Below, in pieces: positions 55,702 through 63,867 of a stretch of DNA of 64,000 nt. Source of the stretch: CADCVT01 sp036389485 (GTDB lineage: Bacteria > Actinomycetota > Thermoleophilia > Solirubrobacterales > Solirubrobacteraceae); assembly GCA_036389485.1 (NCBI GenBank), contig DASVPR010000049.1, positions 81,485 to 145,484 on the forward strand, written 5' to 3'. Position 1 is the first letter of the stretch. The number at the start of each line of letters is the position of its first letter. The notes beneath the pieces were generated by a model. The model was given only the letters and a program-made list of their open reading frames with translations, was not told the DNA's origin and made no database searches. The translations under genes and the position numbers were made by a program.

Positions 55702-56892
55702 ATGCCCGGGAGCCTCTGGTCAGGCCGCGATCCGCACGCCGACTCCGATCACCACTGGATCGAGACGGCCGAGCCGATCCTCCGTCCGCCCGCGCCCGAG
55801 GTCCCGCCGCCGCCGCGCGACCGCGGCCGGCTCGTGCGCCGCGTGCTCGTCGGCACCGGCGCGGTCGCGCTGCTGGCGACCGGCGCGCTGGCGGGGGTCG
55901 CGCTGCTCGACGATGATTCCTCCGGCCCGCCGCAGGCGTCGCTGCCGGTCGTCAACGGCGGCCGCCTCCCGCCGACGCGCATCAACGAGATCTACGACCA
56001 GGTCAGCGAGGGCGTCGTCTCCGTGCAGGTGGCGCGGAGCGGCGGCGCGGCGTCCGGCACCGGGTTCGTCATCGACGCGGACGGGACGATCGTCACCAAC
56101 GCCCACGTGGTCGGCGACGCCCAGCAGGCGCAGGTGCGCTTCGACGACACCGGCCGGGCCGTGCCGGCGCGGATCCTCGGCCGCGACCCCTCCTCCGACC
56201 TCGCCGTCCTGAGCGTGGACCGCAACAGCGCGCCGCGCCTGCGCGTCCTCCCGCTCGCGGACTCCGACCAGGTCCGCGTCGGCGACAGCGCGATCGCGAT
56301 CGGCTACCCGCTCGGGCTCGACCGCACGGCGACCGCTGGGATCGTCTCGGGCCTCGGGCGCCAGATCCAGGCGCCGAACGGTTTCACGATCGACGAGGTC
56401 ATCCAGACGGATGCCCCGATCAACCCGGGCAACTCCGGCGGCCCGCTGATCGACGCGCGCGGGCGCGTGATCGGCGTGAACTCGCAGATCGCGACCGCCG
56501 GGTCGCAGGGGAACGTCGGGATCGGGTTCGCCGTCCCCTCGAACACGGTGCGCGAAGTGGTACCGAAGCTGAAGGGCGGGCAGTCGATCGAGCGCCCGTA
56601 CCTCGGCGTCTCGACCAGCCCCTCGCTGAACGGGCGCGGTGCCCTCGTGCGCGAGGTGACGCCCGGCGGGCCCGCGGAGAAGGCGGGGATCCGCGCGAGC
56701 ACGTCGCTGCTGAGCGAGGACGGGGACGTGATCGTGTCGATCGAGGGCCGGGGGATCACCGAGCCCGACGACGTCGCGCAGGCCATCGAGGGCAAGCGCC
56801 CCGGCGACCAGGTGCGCGTGCGCGTGCTGCGCGACGGCTCCGAGAAGGAGATCACCGTCACGCTGGGCAAGCGCCCGGCGCAGGTGCCGTGA
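55702..56892 (+). CDS. HtrA/DegP-family membrane-anchored serine protease with PDZ
   Basis: 396 residues. A cytoplasmic Pro-rich start, one membrane anchor (VLVGTGAVALLATGALAGVALL, about 48-69), then an extracytoplasmic trypsin-like domain with catalytic H135 in VTNAHVVGDA, D166 in SSDLAVLSVD and S245 in NPGNSGGPL. A PDZ domain follows (about 290-390, YLGVSTSPSLNGRGALVREV). It should degrade or refold damaged proteins outside the membrane. GTG of the VWA gene overlaps its stop (GTGA), and a two-component system lies downstream: an envelope-stress setting. Confidence 0.95.
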   Translation: MPGSLWSGRDPHADSDHHWIETAEPILRPPAPEVPPPPRDRGRLVRRVLVGTGAVALLATGALAGVALLDDDSSGPPQASLPVVNGGRLPPTRINEIYDQVSEGVVSVQVARSGGAASGTGFVIDADGTIVTNAHVVGDAQQAQVRFDDTGRAVPARILGRDPSSDLAVLSVDRNSAPRLRVLPLADSDQVRVGDSAIAIGYPLGLDRTATAGIVSGLGRQIQAPNGFTIDEVIQTDAPINPGNSGGPLIDARGRVIGVNSQIATAGSQGNVGIGFAVPSNTVREVVPKLKGGQSIERPYLGVSTSPSLNGRGALVREVTPGGPAEKAGIRASTSLLSEDGDVIVSIEGRGITEPDDVAQAIEGKRPGDQVRVRVLRDGSEKEITVTLGKRPAQVP

Positions 56893-57833
56893 GCTTCGAG
56901 CGCCCGCTGCTGCTGCTCGGGCTGCTGGCGATCCCGCTCGCGGCGTGGGGGTACGTGCGGGCGTTCCGCGGCCGGCCGGGCTTCGCGCCGCCGGCGCTCG
57001 TGCCCGCGGTCGCGCCGCGGCGGCCGGGCTGGCGGCGGCACTGGCCGATGGCCTTCTACGCGCTGGGGCTCGCCGCGCTCGTGCTGGCGGTCGCCAAGCC
57101 GCAGCGCGCGGTGAGCGTGCCGGTCGACCGCGCCTCGGTCCTGCTGGTGACCGACCGCAGCGGCTCGATGCAGGCCTCCGACGTCGCGCCGTCGCGGCTG
57201 GTGGCGGCGCGGCGGGCGGCGGCGCAGTTCCTCGACAAGGTCCCGGACCGGGTGCGCGTCGGGGTCGTCGCGTTCAACCAGGGGGCGGAGGTCTCGCAGC
57301 TGCCGACGACCGATCGCGAGCTGGTGCGCGACGCGATCGACGCGGTCGCGCCCGCGGGCGGCACCGCGACCGGCGACGCGCTGACCACGGCGCTGCGCAT
57401 CCTGCGGCCGGACGCCAACGACCCCCGCCCGCCGCCCGCCGCGATCGTCCTGCTGTCCGACGGCAAGTCGATCAAGGGCCGCGACCCGGTCGAGCCGGCC
57501 CGGGACGCCCGCCGGCTCAAGGTGCCCGTGTACACGGTCGCGCTCGGCACGGACCAGGGGACGATCGAGGTGCGCGAGCGGGGCGGGAACGTCCGCGTGG
57601 AGCGCGTGCCGCCGGACCGCGAGACGCTGCAGCGGATCGCGGAGGCGTCCGGCGGCCGCGCGTTCGCGGTTGAGGACGCCGAGCGGCTGGAGGAGGTCTA
57701 CGAGCGGCTCGGCTCGCAGGTCGCGACGAAGCGCGAGAAGCGCGAGGTCACGACGGCGTTCGCCGGCGGCGCGCTGCTGCTCGTCCTCGCCGGCGGCGCG
57801 CTGTCGCTGACCTTCTTCGGCCGGCTCCCTTAG
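56889..57833 (+). CDS. BatA-like von Willebrand factor A membrane protein
   Basis: 314 residues. Two N-terminal helices (LLLLGLLAIPLAAWGYVRAF; MAFYALGLAALVLAVAKPQ), then a VWA domain in which LLVTDRSGSMQASDV supplies the DxSxS metal-ion site and IVLLSDGKSIKGRDPV the later Asp. A C-terminal helix (GGALLLVLAGGALSLTFF) anchors the end, so the VWA domain probably faces outside. It is coupled to htrA by GTGA. It has the same length and layout as the VWA protein at 61842, suggesting duplication. Partners are probably MoxR and DUF58. Confidence 0.88.
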   Translation: MSFERPLLLLGLLAIPLAAWGYVRAFRGRPGFAPPALVPAVAPRRPGWRRHWPMAFYALGLAALVLAVAKPQRAVSVPVDRASVLLVTDRSGSMQASDVAPSRLVAARRAAAQFLDKVPDRVRVGVVAFNQGAEVSQLPTTDRELVRDAIDAVAPAGGTATGDALTTALRILRPDANDPRPPPAAIVLLSDGKSIKGRDPVEPARDARRLKVPVYTVALGTDQGTIEVRERGGNVRVERVPPDRETLQRIAEASGGRAFAVEDAERLEEVYERLGSQVATKREKREVTTAFAGGALLLVLAGGALSLTFFGRLP

Positions 57834-58054
57834 ATCTCGCGGCCGCTCGCCGCCTCGCGCCGGTGCCAGCGGCGGTGGCACGAGCCGATGCCGTCGTCGA
57901 CCACGGTGACCCGCTCCACCGACGGCGCGCGCTGCTCCGCGGCGGCGCGCAGGTCCGCGTCGAGGGACGCCATCCCGCCGACGGACAGGCCGATGAGCGT
58001 GAGCCCGGTGGCCAGCGCCGTCCCGAACCCGATGCGACGAACCCGCGTGGTCAT
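57830..58054 (-). CDS. small secreted or anchored protein beside the two-component system
   Basis: 74 residues. N-terminal signal or anchor (GTALATGLTLIGLSVGGMASL), then DLRAAAEQRAPSVERVTVVDDGIGSCHRRWHRRE with one Cys and a basic His/Arg end. ATG at 58054 is 7 bases after TTATCT. A direct repeat GGCTGAAGC (58075 and 58097, 22 bp apart) sits just upstream and could be a site for the adjacent OmpR-type regulator. It may act as a stress-sensor accessory like CpxP, but there is no sequence similarity to prove that. Confidence 0.55.
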   Translation of the reverse strand: MTTRVRRIGFGTALATGLTLIGLSVGGMASLDADLRAAAEQRAPSVERVTVVDDGIGSCHRRWHRREAASGREI

Positions 58055-58074
58055 GGCCGCTAGATAAGCACGCC

Positions 58075-58105
58075 GGCTGAAGCGAGCCTTAAGAGGGGCT
58101 GAAGC
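58075..58105 (-). promoter_or_regulatory. direct repeat GGCTGAAGC, 22 bp apart (possible response-regulator site)
   Basis: Two perfect 9-bp copies start at 58075 and 58097, two helical turns apart, upstream of the -10-like TTATCT at 58062-58067 of the small secreted gene. OmpR-family regulators usually bind direct repeats. The right copy overlaps the 3' end of the kinase gene. Confidence 0.45.
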
Positions 58106-59132
58106 TGACACGAACGCGCAGGCCGCCGCCTTCCCGCGCCGCGATCGACAGCCGCGCGCCGTGCGCCTCGGCCACCGCGCGGACGATCGACAGCCCCAAT
58201 CCCGTCCCCCGCGACTCCCGCGCGCGATCGAGCCGCTCGAACGGCTGGGTGAGCCGGTCGAGGGCCTCGGGAGGGACGTGGGGGCCGGAGTTCTCCACCT
58301 CGACCGCGGCGCCCTCGACGCACCGCACGACGACCCACCCGCCCGGCTCGTTGTACCGGACGGCGTTGTCCACCAGGTTGGCCACCAGCCGCTCGAGCAG
58401 GAACTCGTCCCCCGGCACGACGGCGGTGCCCTCCGCGGCGACCTCGATCCGGACGCCGCGGGCCCGCGCCGCCGCCATGCCGCCCGATGCCGCCCGGCGA
58501 GCGACGAGGCAGAGGTCGACGGGGTCCGACCGCAGCAGCCCGCGCTGCGACCGCGCGAGCACCATCAGCCCGTCGAGCAGCGCCTCCGTCCGGTCCGTCG
58601 CCTCGAGCACGACCTGCGCCATGGCGCGGAAGTCCTGCGCCGACGCGTCCGGGTCGGCGAGCGTGACCTCGGTCTCCGTGCGGATCACGGTCAGAGGGGA
58701 GCGCAGCTCGTGCGACGCGTTGGCGACGAACCGCCGCTGCGCGTCGAGGGACGCCTGCAACCGGTCGAGCATCGCGTCGAGCGTCTCGCCCAGCTCGCGC
58801 AGCTCGTCCCGCGGCCCCGCGACCGCCACGCGGGCGTCCAGCCTCTCGTCGGAGATCGAGCCGGCGGCGCGGGTCATGCGCGCGATCGGCGCGAGCACGC
58901 GGCCCGCGATCAGCCACCCGCAGACGACGGCGATCAGCAGGACGCCGGCGAACGCGAGCACGTACTGCTCGGCCAGCGTCGACGCCGAGTCGTCCGCCAG
59001 GTCGGCGGGCAGGGTCCGGTGCAGGTGGCGGTCCATCAGCCACCACGACAGCCCGAGCAGCACGGCGGTGGAGGCGACGAGCAGCCCCGCGTAGAGGGCC
59101 GTCAGCCGCGCCCGGACCGTCAGCCGCCTCAC
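58089..59132 (-). CDS. sensor histidine kinase (HAMP, HisKA)
   Basis: 347 residues. Two membrane helices (about 11-33 and 58-77) enclose a very short extracytoplasmic loop of some 25 residues, then a HAMP domain. HisKA has FVANASHELRSPL with His near 141. HATPase motifs are NLVDNAVRYNEPGG, VEVENSGPHVPPE and RGTGLGLSIVRAVAEAHG. The tiny loop suggests it senses the membrane or a partner protein. GTG at 59132 overlaps the regulator stop (GTGA), so both are made from one message. Confidence 0.92.
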   Translation of the reverse strand: MRRLTVRARLTALYAGLLVASTAVLLGLSWWLMDRHLHRTLPADLADDSASTLAEQYVLAFAGVLLIAVVCGWLIAGRVLAPIARMTRAAGSISDERLDARVAVAGPRDELRELGETLDAMLDRLQASLDAQRRFVANASHELRSPLTVIRTETEVTLADPDASAQDFRAMAQVVLEATDRTEALLDGLMVLARSQRGLLRSDPVDLCLVARRAASGGMAAARARGVRIEVAAEGTAVVPGDEFLLERLVANLVDNAVRYNEPGGWVVVRCVEGAAVEVENSGPHVPPEALDRLTQPFERLDRARESRGTGLGLSIVRAVAEAHGARLSIAAREGGGLRVRVSFSPS

Positions 59133-59782
59133 ACGCGATAGCCCGCGCCCGGGACCGTCTCGACGAACGGCGGGTCGCCGAGCTTGCGCCGCAGCGTCAT
59201 CACCGTCATCCGGACGGTGTTGGTGAACGGGTCGGCGTTCTCGTCCCACACGCGCTCCAGCAGCTCCTCCGCGCTCACGGCGGCGCCGTCGGCCTCCATC
59301 AGCGCCTCGAGCACGCCCAGCTCCTTCGGTGACAGCCGCAGGTCGCGCCCGGCGCGCTCCGCCGTCCGCCGTGCCGGGTCCAGCTCGACGTCGCCGCGCC
59401 GCAGCACCGCCGGCCGCGCGCCGCCGTTGCGCCGCGCGAGCGCGCGGATCCGCGCGACCAGCTCGGGGAAGTGGAACGGCTTGGCCAGGTAGTCGTCGGC
59501 GCCGAGGGACAGTCCCCCGACGACGTCCTCGGGATCGCGCGCCACGGTGAGCATGAGCACCTTCGTGTCCGGCTGCTCGGTGTTCAGCGCGCGGCAGACG
59601 TCGTCGCCGTGCAGCTCGGGCAGGTCGCGATCGAGGACGACGACGTCGTACGACGTCACGCGCGCCTTGTAGAGCGCCTGCGCGCCGTCCGGAGCGACGT
59701 CCACGGCCAGCCCCTCGCGCCGCAGCCCGCGCGCGACGGCGTCGGCGACCCGCGACTCGTCCTCGGCGACCAGCACCCTCAT
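59129..59782 (-). CDS. OmpR/PhoB-family response regulator
   Basis: 217 residues. Receiver domain: LVAEDESRVADAVARGL, phosphoacceptor D51 in VVVLDRDLPE, KPF in LAKPFHFPELVARIRAL. The C-terminal winged helix is RDLRLSPKELGVLEALMEADGAAVSAEELLERVW, ending NTVRMTVMTLRRKLG. ATG at 59782 follows TACCGT by 8 bases (leaderless). It is divergent from the moxR gene and adjacent to htrA and the VWA genes, so these are its likely targets (inference). Confidence 0.93.
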   Translation of the reverse strand: MRVLVAEDESRVADAVARGLRREGLAVDVAPDGAQALYKARVTSYDVVVLDRDLPELHGDDVCRALNTEQPDTKVLMLTVARDPEDVVGGLSLGADDYLAKPFHFPELVARIRALARRNGGARPAVLRRGDVELDPARRTAERAGRDLRLSPKELGVLEALMEADGAAVSAEELLERVWDENADPFTNTVRMTVMTLRRKLGDPPFVETVPGAGYRV

Positions 59783-59790
59783 CGTGCCAA

Positions 59791-59796
59791 ACGGTA
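59791..59796 (-). promoter_or_regulatory. leaderless -10 TACCGT
   Basis: On the minus strand TACCGT is followed by 8 bases and ATG 59782. Confidence 0.5.
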
Positions 59797-59845
59797 GTCG
59801 CGCAACCTAAGTGCAGGGCTTATGCGGTCCTGACGGGCGTCTCCC

Positions 59846-59851
59846 TAGCTT
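59846..59851 (+). promoter_or_regulatory. leaderless -10 TAGCTT
   Basis: TAGCTT is followed by 7 bases and GTG 59859, which sets the moxR start later than the open frame at 59811. Confidence 0.5.
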
Positions 59852-59858
59852 CCCTGCC

Positions 59859-60878
59859 GTGAGCACTCCCTCCGCAGTCGATCCGGCCGTCGACTCCGAG
59901 CCCCGGCGCGCGCTCGAGTCCGTCCTCTACGAGACCAAGCGCGTCATCGTCGGGCAGGACGCGATGCTCGAGCGGCTGCTCGTCGCGCTGCTGGCCAACG
60001 GGCACGTGCTGCTCGAGGGCGTCCCGGGGCTGGCGAAGACGCTGACGGTCAAGACGCTCGCGCGCGTCCTCGGCGGGACGTATCGCCGCGTCCAGTTCAC
60101 GCCGGACCTTGTGCCCGCCGACCTCGTCGGCACGCGCATCTGGCGGCCGGACACCGGCGAGTTCGACGTCCAGCTCGGGCCGGTCTTCGGCAACCTCCTG
60201 CTCGCCGACGAGATCAACCGCGCGCCCGCGAAGGTGCAATCCGCGCTGCTCGAGGTCATGCAGGAGCGCCAGGTCACGCTCGGCGGCCACACCTACCCGC
60301 TGCCGCGGCCGTTCCTGACGCTGGCGACGCAGAACCCGATCGAGTCGGAGGGCACGTACCCGCTGCCCGAGGCGCAGGTCGACCGCTTCCTCTTCAAGCT
60401 CGTCGTCGACTACCCGTCGATGGGGGAGGAGGCCGCGATCGTCGGGCGGGTCATCGGGCCGGAGCCGGACGTCAAGCAGGTCCTCCACGTCTCGGAGCTC
60501 GAGCGCTTCCGCGACGACGTCCAGGCGATCTTCGTCGATCGCAACGTCCTGTCGTACGCCGTGCGCCTGGCGGACGCGACCCGCTACCCCGAGAAGTACG
60601 GGCTGGACGACGTCGCGCGGCAGGTCGAGTACGGCTCCTCGCCGCGCGGGCCGATCGGGCTCGTGCAGTCGGCGCAGGCGCTCGCGCTGCTGCGCGGCCG
60701 CTCGCACGTGACGACCCGCGACGTGCGCGACCTCGCCCCCGACGTCCTGCGTCACCGGATGGTCCTCTCGTACGAGGCGCTCGCCGACGGCATCTCGCCG
60801 GACGCGATCCTCGAGCGGGTGATGTCGGTCGTCACGCCGGAGTCGGTCGCGGTGCGCGACGGAGACGCGCCGGCGTGA
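59859..60878 (+). CDS. MoxR-family AAA+ ATPase
   Basis: 339 residues. Walker A GVPGLAKT at 54-61, Walker B LLLADEINRAP, sensor 1 LATQNPIESEGTYPLPEAQ and arginine-finger region DRFLFKLVVDYPS are those of MoxR ATPases, which help VWA and DUF58 partners fold or insert metal ions. The start GTG at 59859 follows TAGCTT by 7 bases. GTG of the DUF58 gene overlaps its stop. MoxR, DUF58 and VWA in that order is the standard bat-like operon; here it runs into mreB. Confidence 0.95.
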   Translation: MSTPSAVDPAVDSEPRRALESVLYETKRVIVGQDAMLERLLVALLANGHVLLEGVPGLAKTLTVKTLARVLGGTYRRVQFTPDLVPADLVGTRIWRPDTGEFDVQLGPVFGNLLLADEINRAPAKVQSALLEVMQERQVTLGGHTYPLPRPFLTLATQNPIESEGTYPLPEAQVDRFLFKLVVDYPSMGEEAAIVGRVIGPEPDVKQVLHVSELERFRDDVQAIFVDRNVLSYAVRLADATRYPEKYGLDDVARQVEYGSSPRGPIGLVQSAQALALLRGRSHVTTRDVRDLAPDVLRHRMVLSYEALADGISPDAILERVMSVVTPESVAVRDGDAPA

Positions 60879-61783
60879 GCCCCGCGGGTCTGGCTCCCCC
60901 GCCGGGGCGCCAGGGCCCCGGCGAGCTTCCCGGCGGTGCGCTGCAGCTGCTCGACCTCGCGCTGGCGAGGCGGGCGGGCGGCCCGCTGCCCGGTGAGCAC
61001 CGGGCGCCCGGCGTCGGGTCCGGCACGGAGCTCTCGCAGCTGCGCCCGTACGAGGTCGGCGACGACGTGCGGCACCTCGATCCGTCAGCGTCCGCGCGGA
61101 CCGGTGTCCCGCACGTGCGGCTGCACGTGCCCGAGCGCGCGCTGACGACGTGGGTCCTGCTCGACGTCTCGCCGTCGATGGCGTTCGGGACGGCGGACCG
61201 GTTGAAGAGCGACGTGGCCGAGGGCGCGGTGCGGATCGTCTCGCAGCTCGCGGTCCGCCGTGGCGGGCGGCTCGCGCTGCTGACCGTCGGCGCGCCGAAG
61301 GACCGCGTCCTCCCGCCGCGCGGCGGGCGCCGGACGATCGCGCGCGTCGGCCGCGTCCTCGAGGAGGGCGTGGCGCCGGACGGGCCGTCGGACCCGAACG
61401 CGCTCGCGACGGCGCTGTGGCGGGTGCGGCGCGCCGCGGTCCACCACGGGCTCGTCGTCGTGGCCTCCGACTTCCGCGGCGCGGGGGACTGGCAGCGCGC
61501 GATGCGCGCGGTCGCGGCCCGGCACGCGGTCATCGCGATCTCGATCGTCGACCCTTCGGAGGTCGAGCTGCCGGACGCCGGCGTCGTCGTGATGCGGGAC
61601 CCCGAGACCGGCGAACTCGCCGAGGTCGACACGTCGTCCCGCGCGCTGCGCACGCGGTTCGCCGACGCCGAGCGCGCCCGCCGCCACCAGCTCCGCTCCG
61701 ACCTGCGCCGCGCCGGTGCCAGGCAGGTCGAGCTGTCGACGCGCGGCGACTGGGTGCGCGCGCTGGCGGAGGAGCTGCGGTGA
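60875..61783 (+). CDS. DUF58 domain protein, MoxR partner
   Basis: 302 residues. PLPGEHRAPGVGSGTELSQLRPYEVGDDVRHLDPSASARTG is the DUF58 core motif. A VWA-like region follows (VLLDVSPSMAFGTADRL with a DxSxS site; LVVVASDFRGAG). No membrane helix is evident, so it is probably cytoplasmic. GTG at 60875 overlaps moxR. Its stop overlaps the GTG of a 21-codon frame that bridges to the next VWA gene. Confidence 0.9.
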   Translation: MSPAGLAPPPGRQGPGELPGGALQLLDLALARRAGGPLPGEHRAPGVGSGTELSQLRPYEVGDDVRHLDPSASARTGVPHVRLHVPERALTTWVLLDVSPSMAFGTADRLKSDVAEGAVRIVSQLAVRRGGRLALLTVGAPKDRVLPPRGGRRTIARVGRVLEEGVAPDGPSDPNALATALWRVRRAAVHHGLVVVASDFRGAGDWQRAMRAVAARHAVIAISIVDPSEVELPDAGVVVMRDPETGELAEVDTSSRALRTRFADAERARRHQLRSDLRRAGARQVELSTRGDWVRALAEELR

Positions 61784-61845
61784 GCGGCGCCCCGAGCCGC
61801 CCCGCTCGCCCCGGCCGCGGCGCTCCGGCGGAGGCCCGGCGATGA
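61780..61845 (+). other. 21-codon bridging mini-ORF between DUF58 and VWA genes
   Basis: GTG at 61780 overlaps the DUF58 stop (GTGA). The frame reads VSGAPSRPARPGRGAPAEAR and one more Arg, and its TGA (61843-61845) overlaps the ATG of the VWA gene (ATGA). The peptide has no evident function; it may keep ribosomes moving across the gap. It might also be the remains of a larger gene. Confidence 0.4.
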
Positions 61846-62786
61846 GCTTCGCCAATCCCGACTGGCTTCTCGCGCTCACGCTGATCCCCGCGGGGATCGC
61901 GTTCAGCGTGCTCGCGCGCCGGCGGCGCCGCCGCTGGGCGGTCCGCTTCCCCGCCGTGGCCACGGTCGCCGCGGTCGCGCCGCGCCCCTCGGCCTGGCGG
62001 CGACGGATCCCGGCGGCGCTTCTGGCGCTGGCCGTCGTCGCCCTGGTCGGGGCGCTGGCGCGGCCGCAGTCGACCGTCGCGGTGCCTGTCGAGCGGGCGA
62101 CGGTCATGCTCATCACCGACGGGTCGCGCTCGATGCAGGCGGTCGACGTCGAGCCGTCGCGCATCGCGGCCGCGAAGGCCGCGGCGCAGTCGTTCCTCGA
62201 CAAGGTGCCCGACCGCCTCCGTGTCGGCTTCGTCGGCTACTCGCAGACACCGACGATCGTGCAGCGCCCCACGACCGAGCACGAGGCGGTCCGCACCGCG
62301 CTCGAGAACCTGATCGCCGACGGCGGCACCGCGACCGGCGAGGCGATCGACGCCGCGCTCAACGCGCTCGAGGAGAAGGGCCAGCGCGGCCGCGCGCCCG
62401 CCGCGATCGTGCTCCTGAGCGACGGCAAGTCCACCGACGGCCGCGACCCGGTCGACATCGCCCGCCGCGCCGGCAAGCTCAAGGTGCCGATCTACACGGT
62501 TGCGCTCGGGACCGAGGAGGGCGTGGTCCCCGGCGGCCCGTACGGCGCGCCGCTCCCGGTCCCGCCGGACCCCGAGACGATGCGCCGGATCGCCCAGGTC
62601 AGCGGCGGCAAGGCGTACGAGATCGACCAGGGCGACGCGCTCGAGCAGGTCTACTCCCAGCTCGGCTCGCGGCTGGGGACGAAGAAGGAGAAGCGCGAGG
62701 TCAGCTCCTCGTTCGCCCTCGGCGGGCTGCTCCTGCTCGCGGGCGCCGCCGGACTGGCGGTGCGCTGGCGGTCGCGCCTGCCATAG
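61842..62786 (+). CDS. BatA-like von Willebrand factor A membrane protein (second copy)
   Basis: 314 residues, the same length and layout as the protein at 56889: two N-terminal helices, a VWA domain with LITDGSRSMQAVDV (DxSxS site), IVLLSDGKSTDGRDPV and VPIYTVALGTEEG, and a C-terminal helix (ALGGLLLLAGAAGLAVRW). A loop with VVPGGPYGAPLPVPPDPE differs from the first copy. ATG at 61842 is coupled to the bridging frame. It belongs to the MoxR-DUF58 operon and should be the main VWA partner of this MoxR. Confidence 0.9.
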   Translation: MSFANPDWLLALTLIPAGIAFSVLARRRRRRWAVRFPAVATVAAVAPRPSAWRRRIPAALLALAVVALVGALARPQSTVAVPVERATVMLITDGSRSMQAVDVEPSRIAAAKAAAQSFLDKVPDRLRVGFVGYSQTPTIVQRPTTEHEAVRTALENLIADGGTATGEAIDAALNALEEKGQRGRAPAAIVLLSDGKSTDGRDPVDIARRAGKLKVPIYTVALGTEEGVVPGGPYGAPLPVPPDPETMRRIAQVSGGKAYEIDQGDALEQVYSQLGSRLGTKKEKREVSSSFALGGLLLLAGAAGLAVRWRSRLP

Positions 62787-62794
62787 CGAACCCC

Positions 62795-62800
62795 TAAAGT
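62795..62800 (+). promoter_or_regulatory. leaderless -10 TAAAGT
   Basis: TAAAGT is followed by 7 bases and ATG 62808 of mreB. Confidence 0.55.
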
Positions 62801-62807
62801 CCTGCAA

Positions 62808-63866
62808 ATGCTCGGCCGTTTCGGCTTCGGGTCGCGGGACGTCGCGATCGACCTCGGCACCGCGAACACCCTCGTCTACGTGCGCGGCCGGGGGATCGTC
62901 GTGTCCGAGCCGTCGGTCGTCGCGATGGACACCAACACGGGCGCCGTGCACGCCGTCGGGTCCGAGGCGAAGCGGATGATCGGGCGGACGCCGGCGAACA
63001 TCTCCGCCATCCGGCCGCTGCGCCACGGGGTCATCGCCGACTTCGAGGTGACCGAGGAGATGCTGCGCTACTTCATGCGCCGCGTCGACCAGCCGCGGTT
63101 GTCGCGGCCGCGCCTCGTGATGTGCGTGCCCTCCGGCGTGACCGAGGTCGAGCGCCGCGCGGTCGTCGACGCGTCGATCTCCGCGGGCGCGCGGCAGGTG
63201 CAGCTCATCGAGGAGCCGCTCGCCGCCGCGATCGGCGCGGGCCTCCCGATCGAGGAGCCGCGCGGGCACATGGTCGTCGACGTGGGCGGCGGCACGACCG
63301 AGGTCGCGGTGATCTCGCTCGGCGGGATCGTCGTGAGCGAGTCGGTGCGGACCGGCGGCTACGAGCTCGACGACGCGGTGTCGGCCTACATCCGCCGCGT
63401 GTACGGGCTCGCGATCGGCCAGCAGACCGCGGAGGACATCAAGGTCGAGCTCGGCTCGGCGTGGCCGCTCGACCACGAGATCGACATCGAGATCCGCGGG
63501 CGCCACCTCGCGACGGGCCTGCCGCGCTCCGTCCGCCTCTCCAGCGTCGAGGTCCGCGACGCGCTCGCCGAGCCGGTGCAGACGATCGTCGACGCGGTGA
63601 AGGAGACGCTCGAGCGCACGCCGCCCGAGCTCGCCGCCGACATCTCGTCCGAGGGGATCGTGCTCGCCGGCGGCGGCGTCCTGCTGCAGGGCTTCGCGGA
63701 ACGGATCAACGAGGAGACGGGGATGCCGACGCGCCTCGCCGACTCGCCGCTGACGACCGTCGCGATGGGCTCCGGCATGGCGCTCGAGGAGTTCGACGCG
63801 ATGGTCGCGTCGGACCGCATGGCCCGCGGCGCCGGCAACCGCCGCCGCACGGCCGCGGTCGGCTAG
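62808..63866 (+). CDS. mreB: rod-shape-determining actin homologue MreB
   Basis: 352 residues. The actin-fold phosphate loops are present: VAIDLGTANTLVYVRGRGI (phosphate 1), MVVDVGGGTTEVAVISLGGIV (phosphate 2) and GIVLAGGGVLLQGFAERI (adenosine motif). IEEPLAAAIGAGLPI is the MreB-type connecting motif. It polymerises beneath the membrane and guides lateral wall synthesis. ATG at 62808 has its own leaderless promoter, separate from the MoxR operon. Normally mreC and mreD follow; here an insertion-sequence-like element begins within one or two bases after the stop codon. Confidence 0.96.
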   Translation: MLGRFGFGSRDVAIDLGTANTLVYVRGRGIVVSEPSVVAMDTNTGAVHAVGSEAKRMIGRTPANISAIRPLRHGVIADFEVTEEMLRYFMRRVDQPRLSRPRLVMCVPSGVTEVERRAVVDASISAGARQVQLIEEPLAAAIGAGLPIEEPRGHMVVDVGGGTTEVAVISLGGIVVSESVRTGGYELDDAVSAYIRRVYGLAIGQQTAEDIKVELGSAWPLDHEIDIEIRGRHLATGLPRSVRLSSVEVRDALAEPVQTIVDAVKETLERTPPELAADISSEGIVLAGGGVLLQGFAERINEETGMPTRLADSPLTTVAMGSGMALEEFDAMVASDRMARGAGNRRRTAAVG

Positions 63867-63867
63867 G

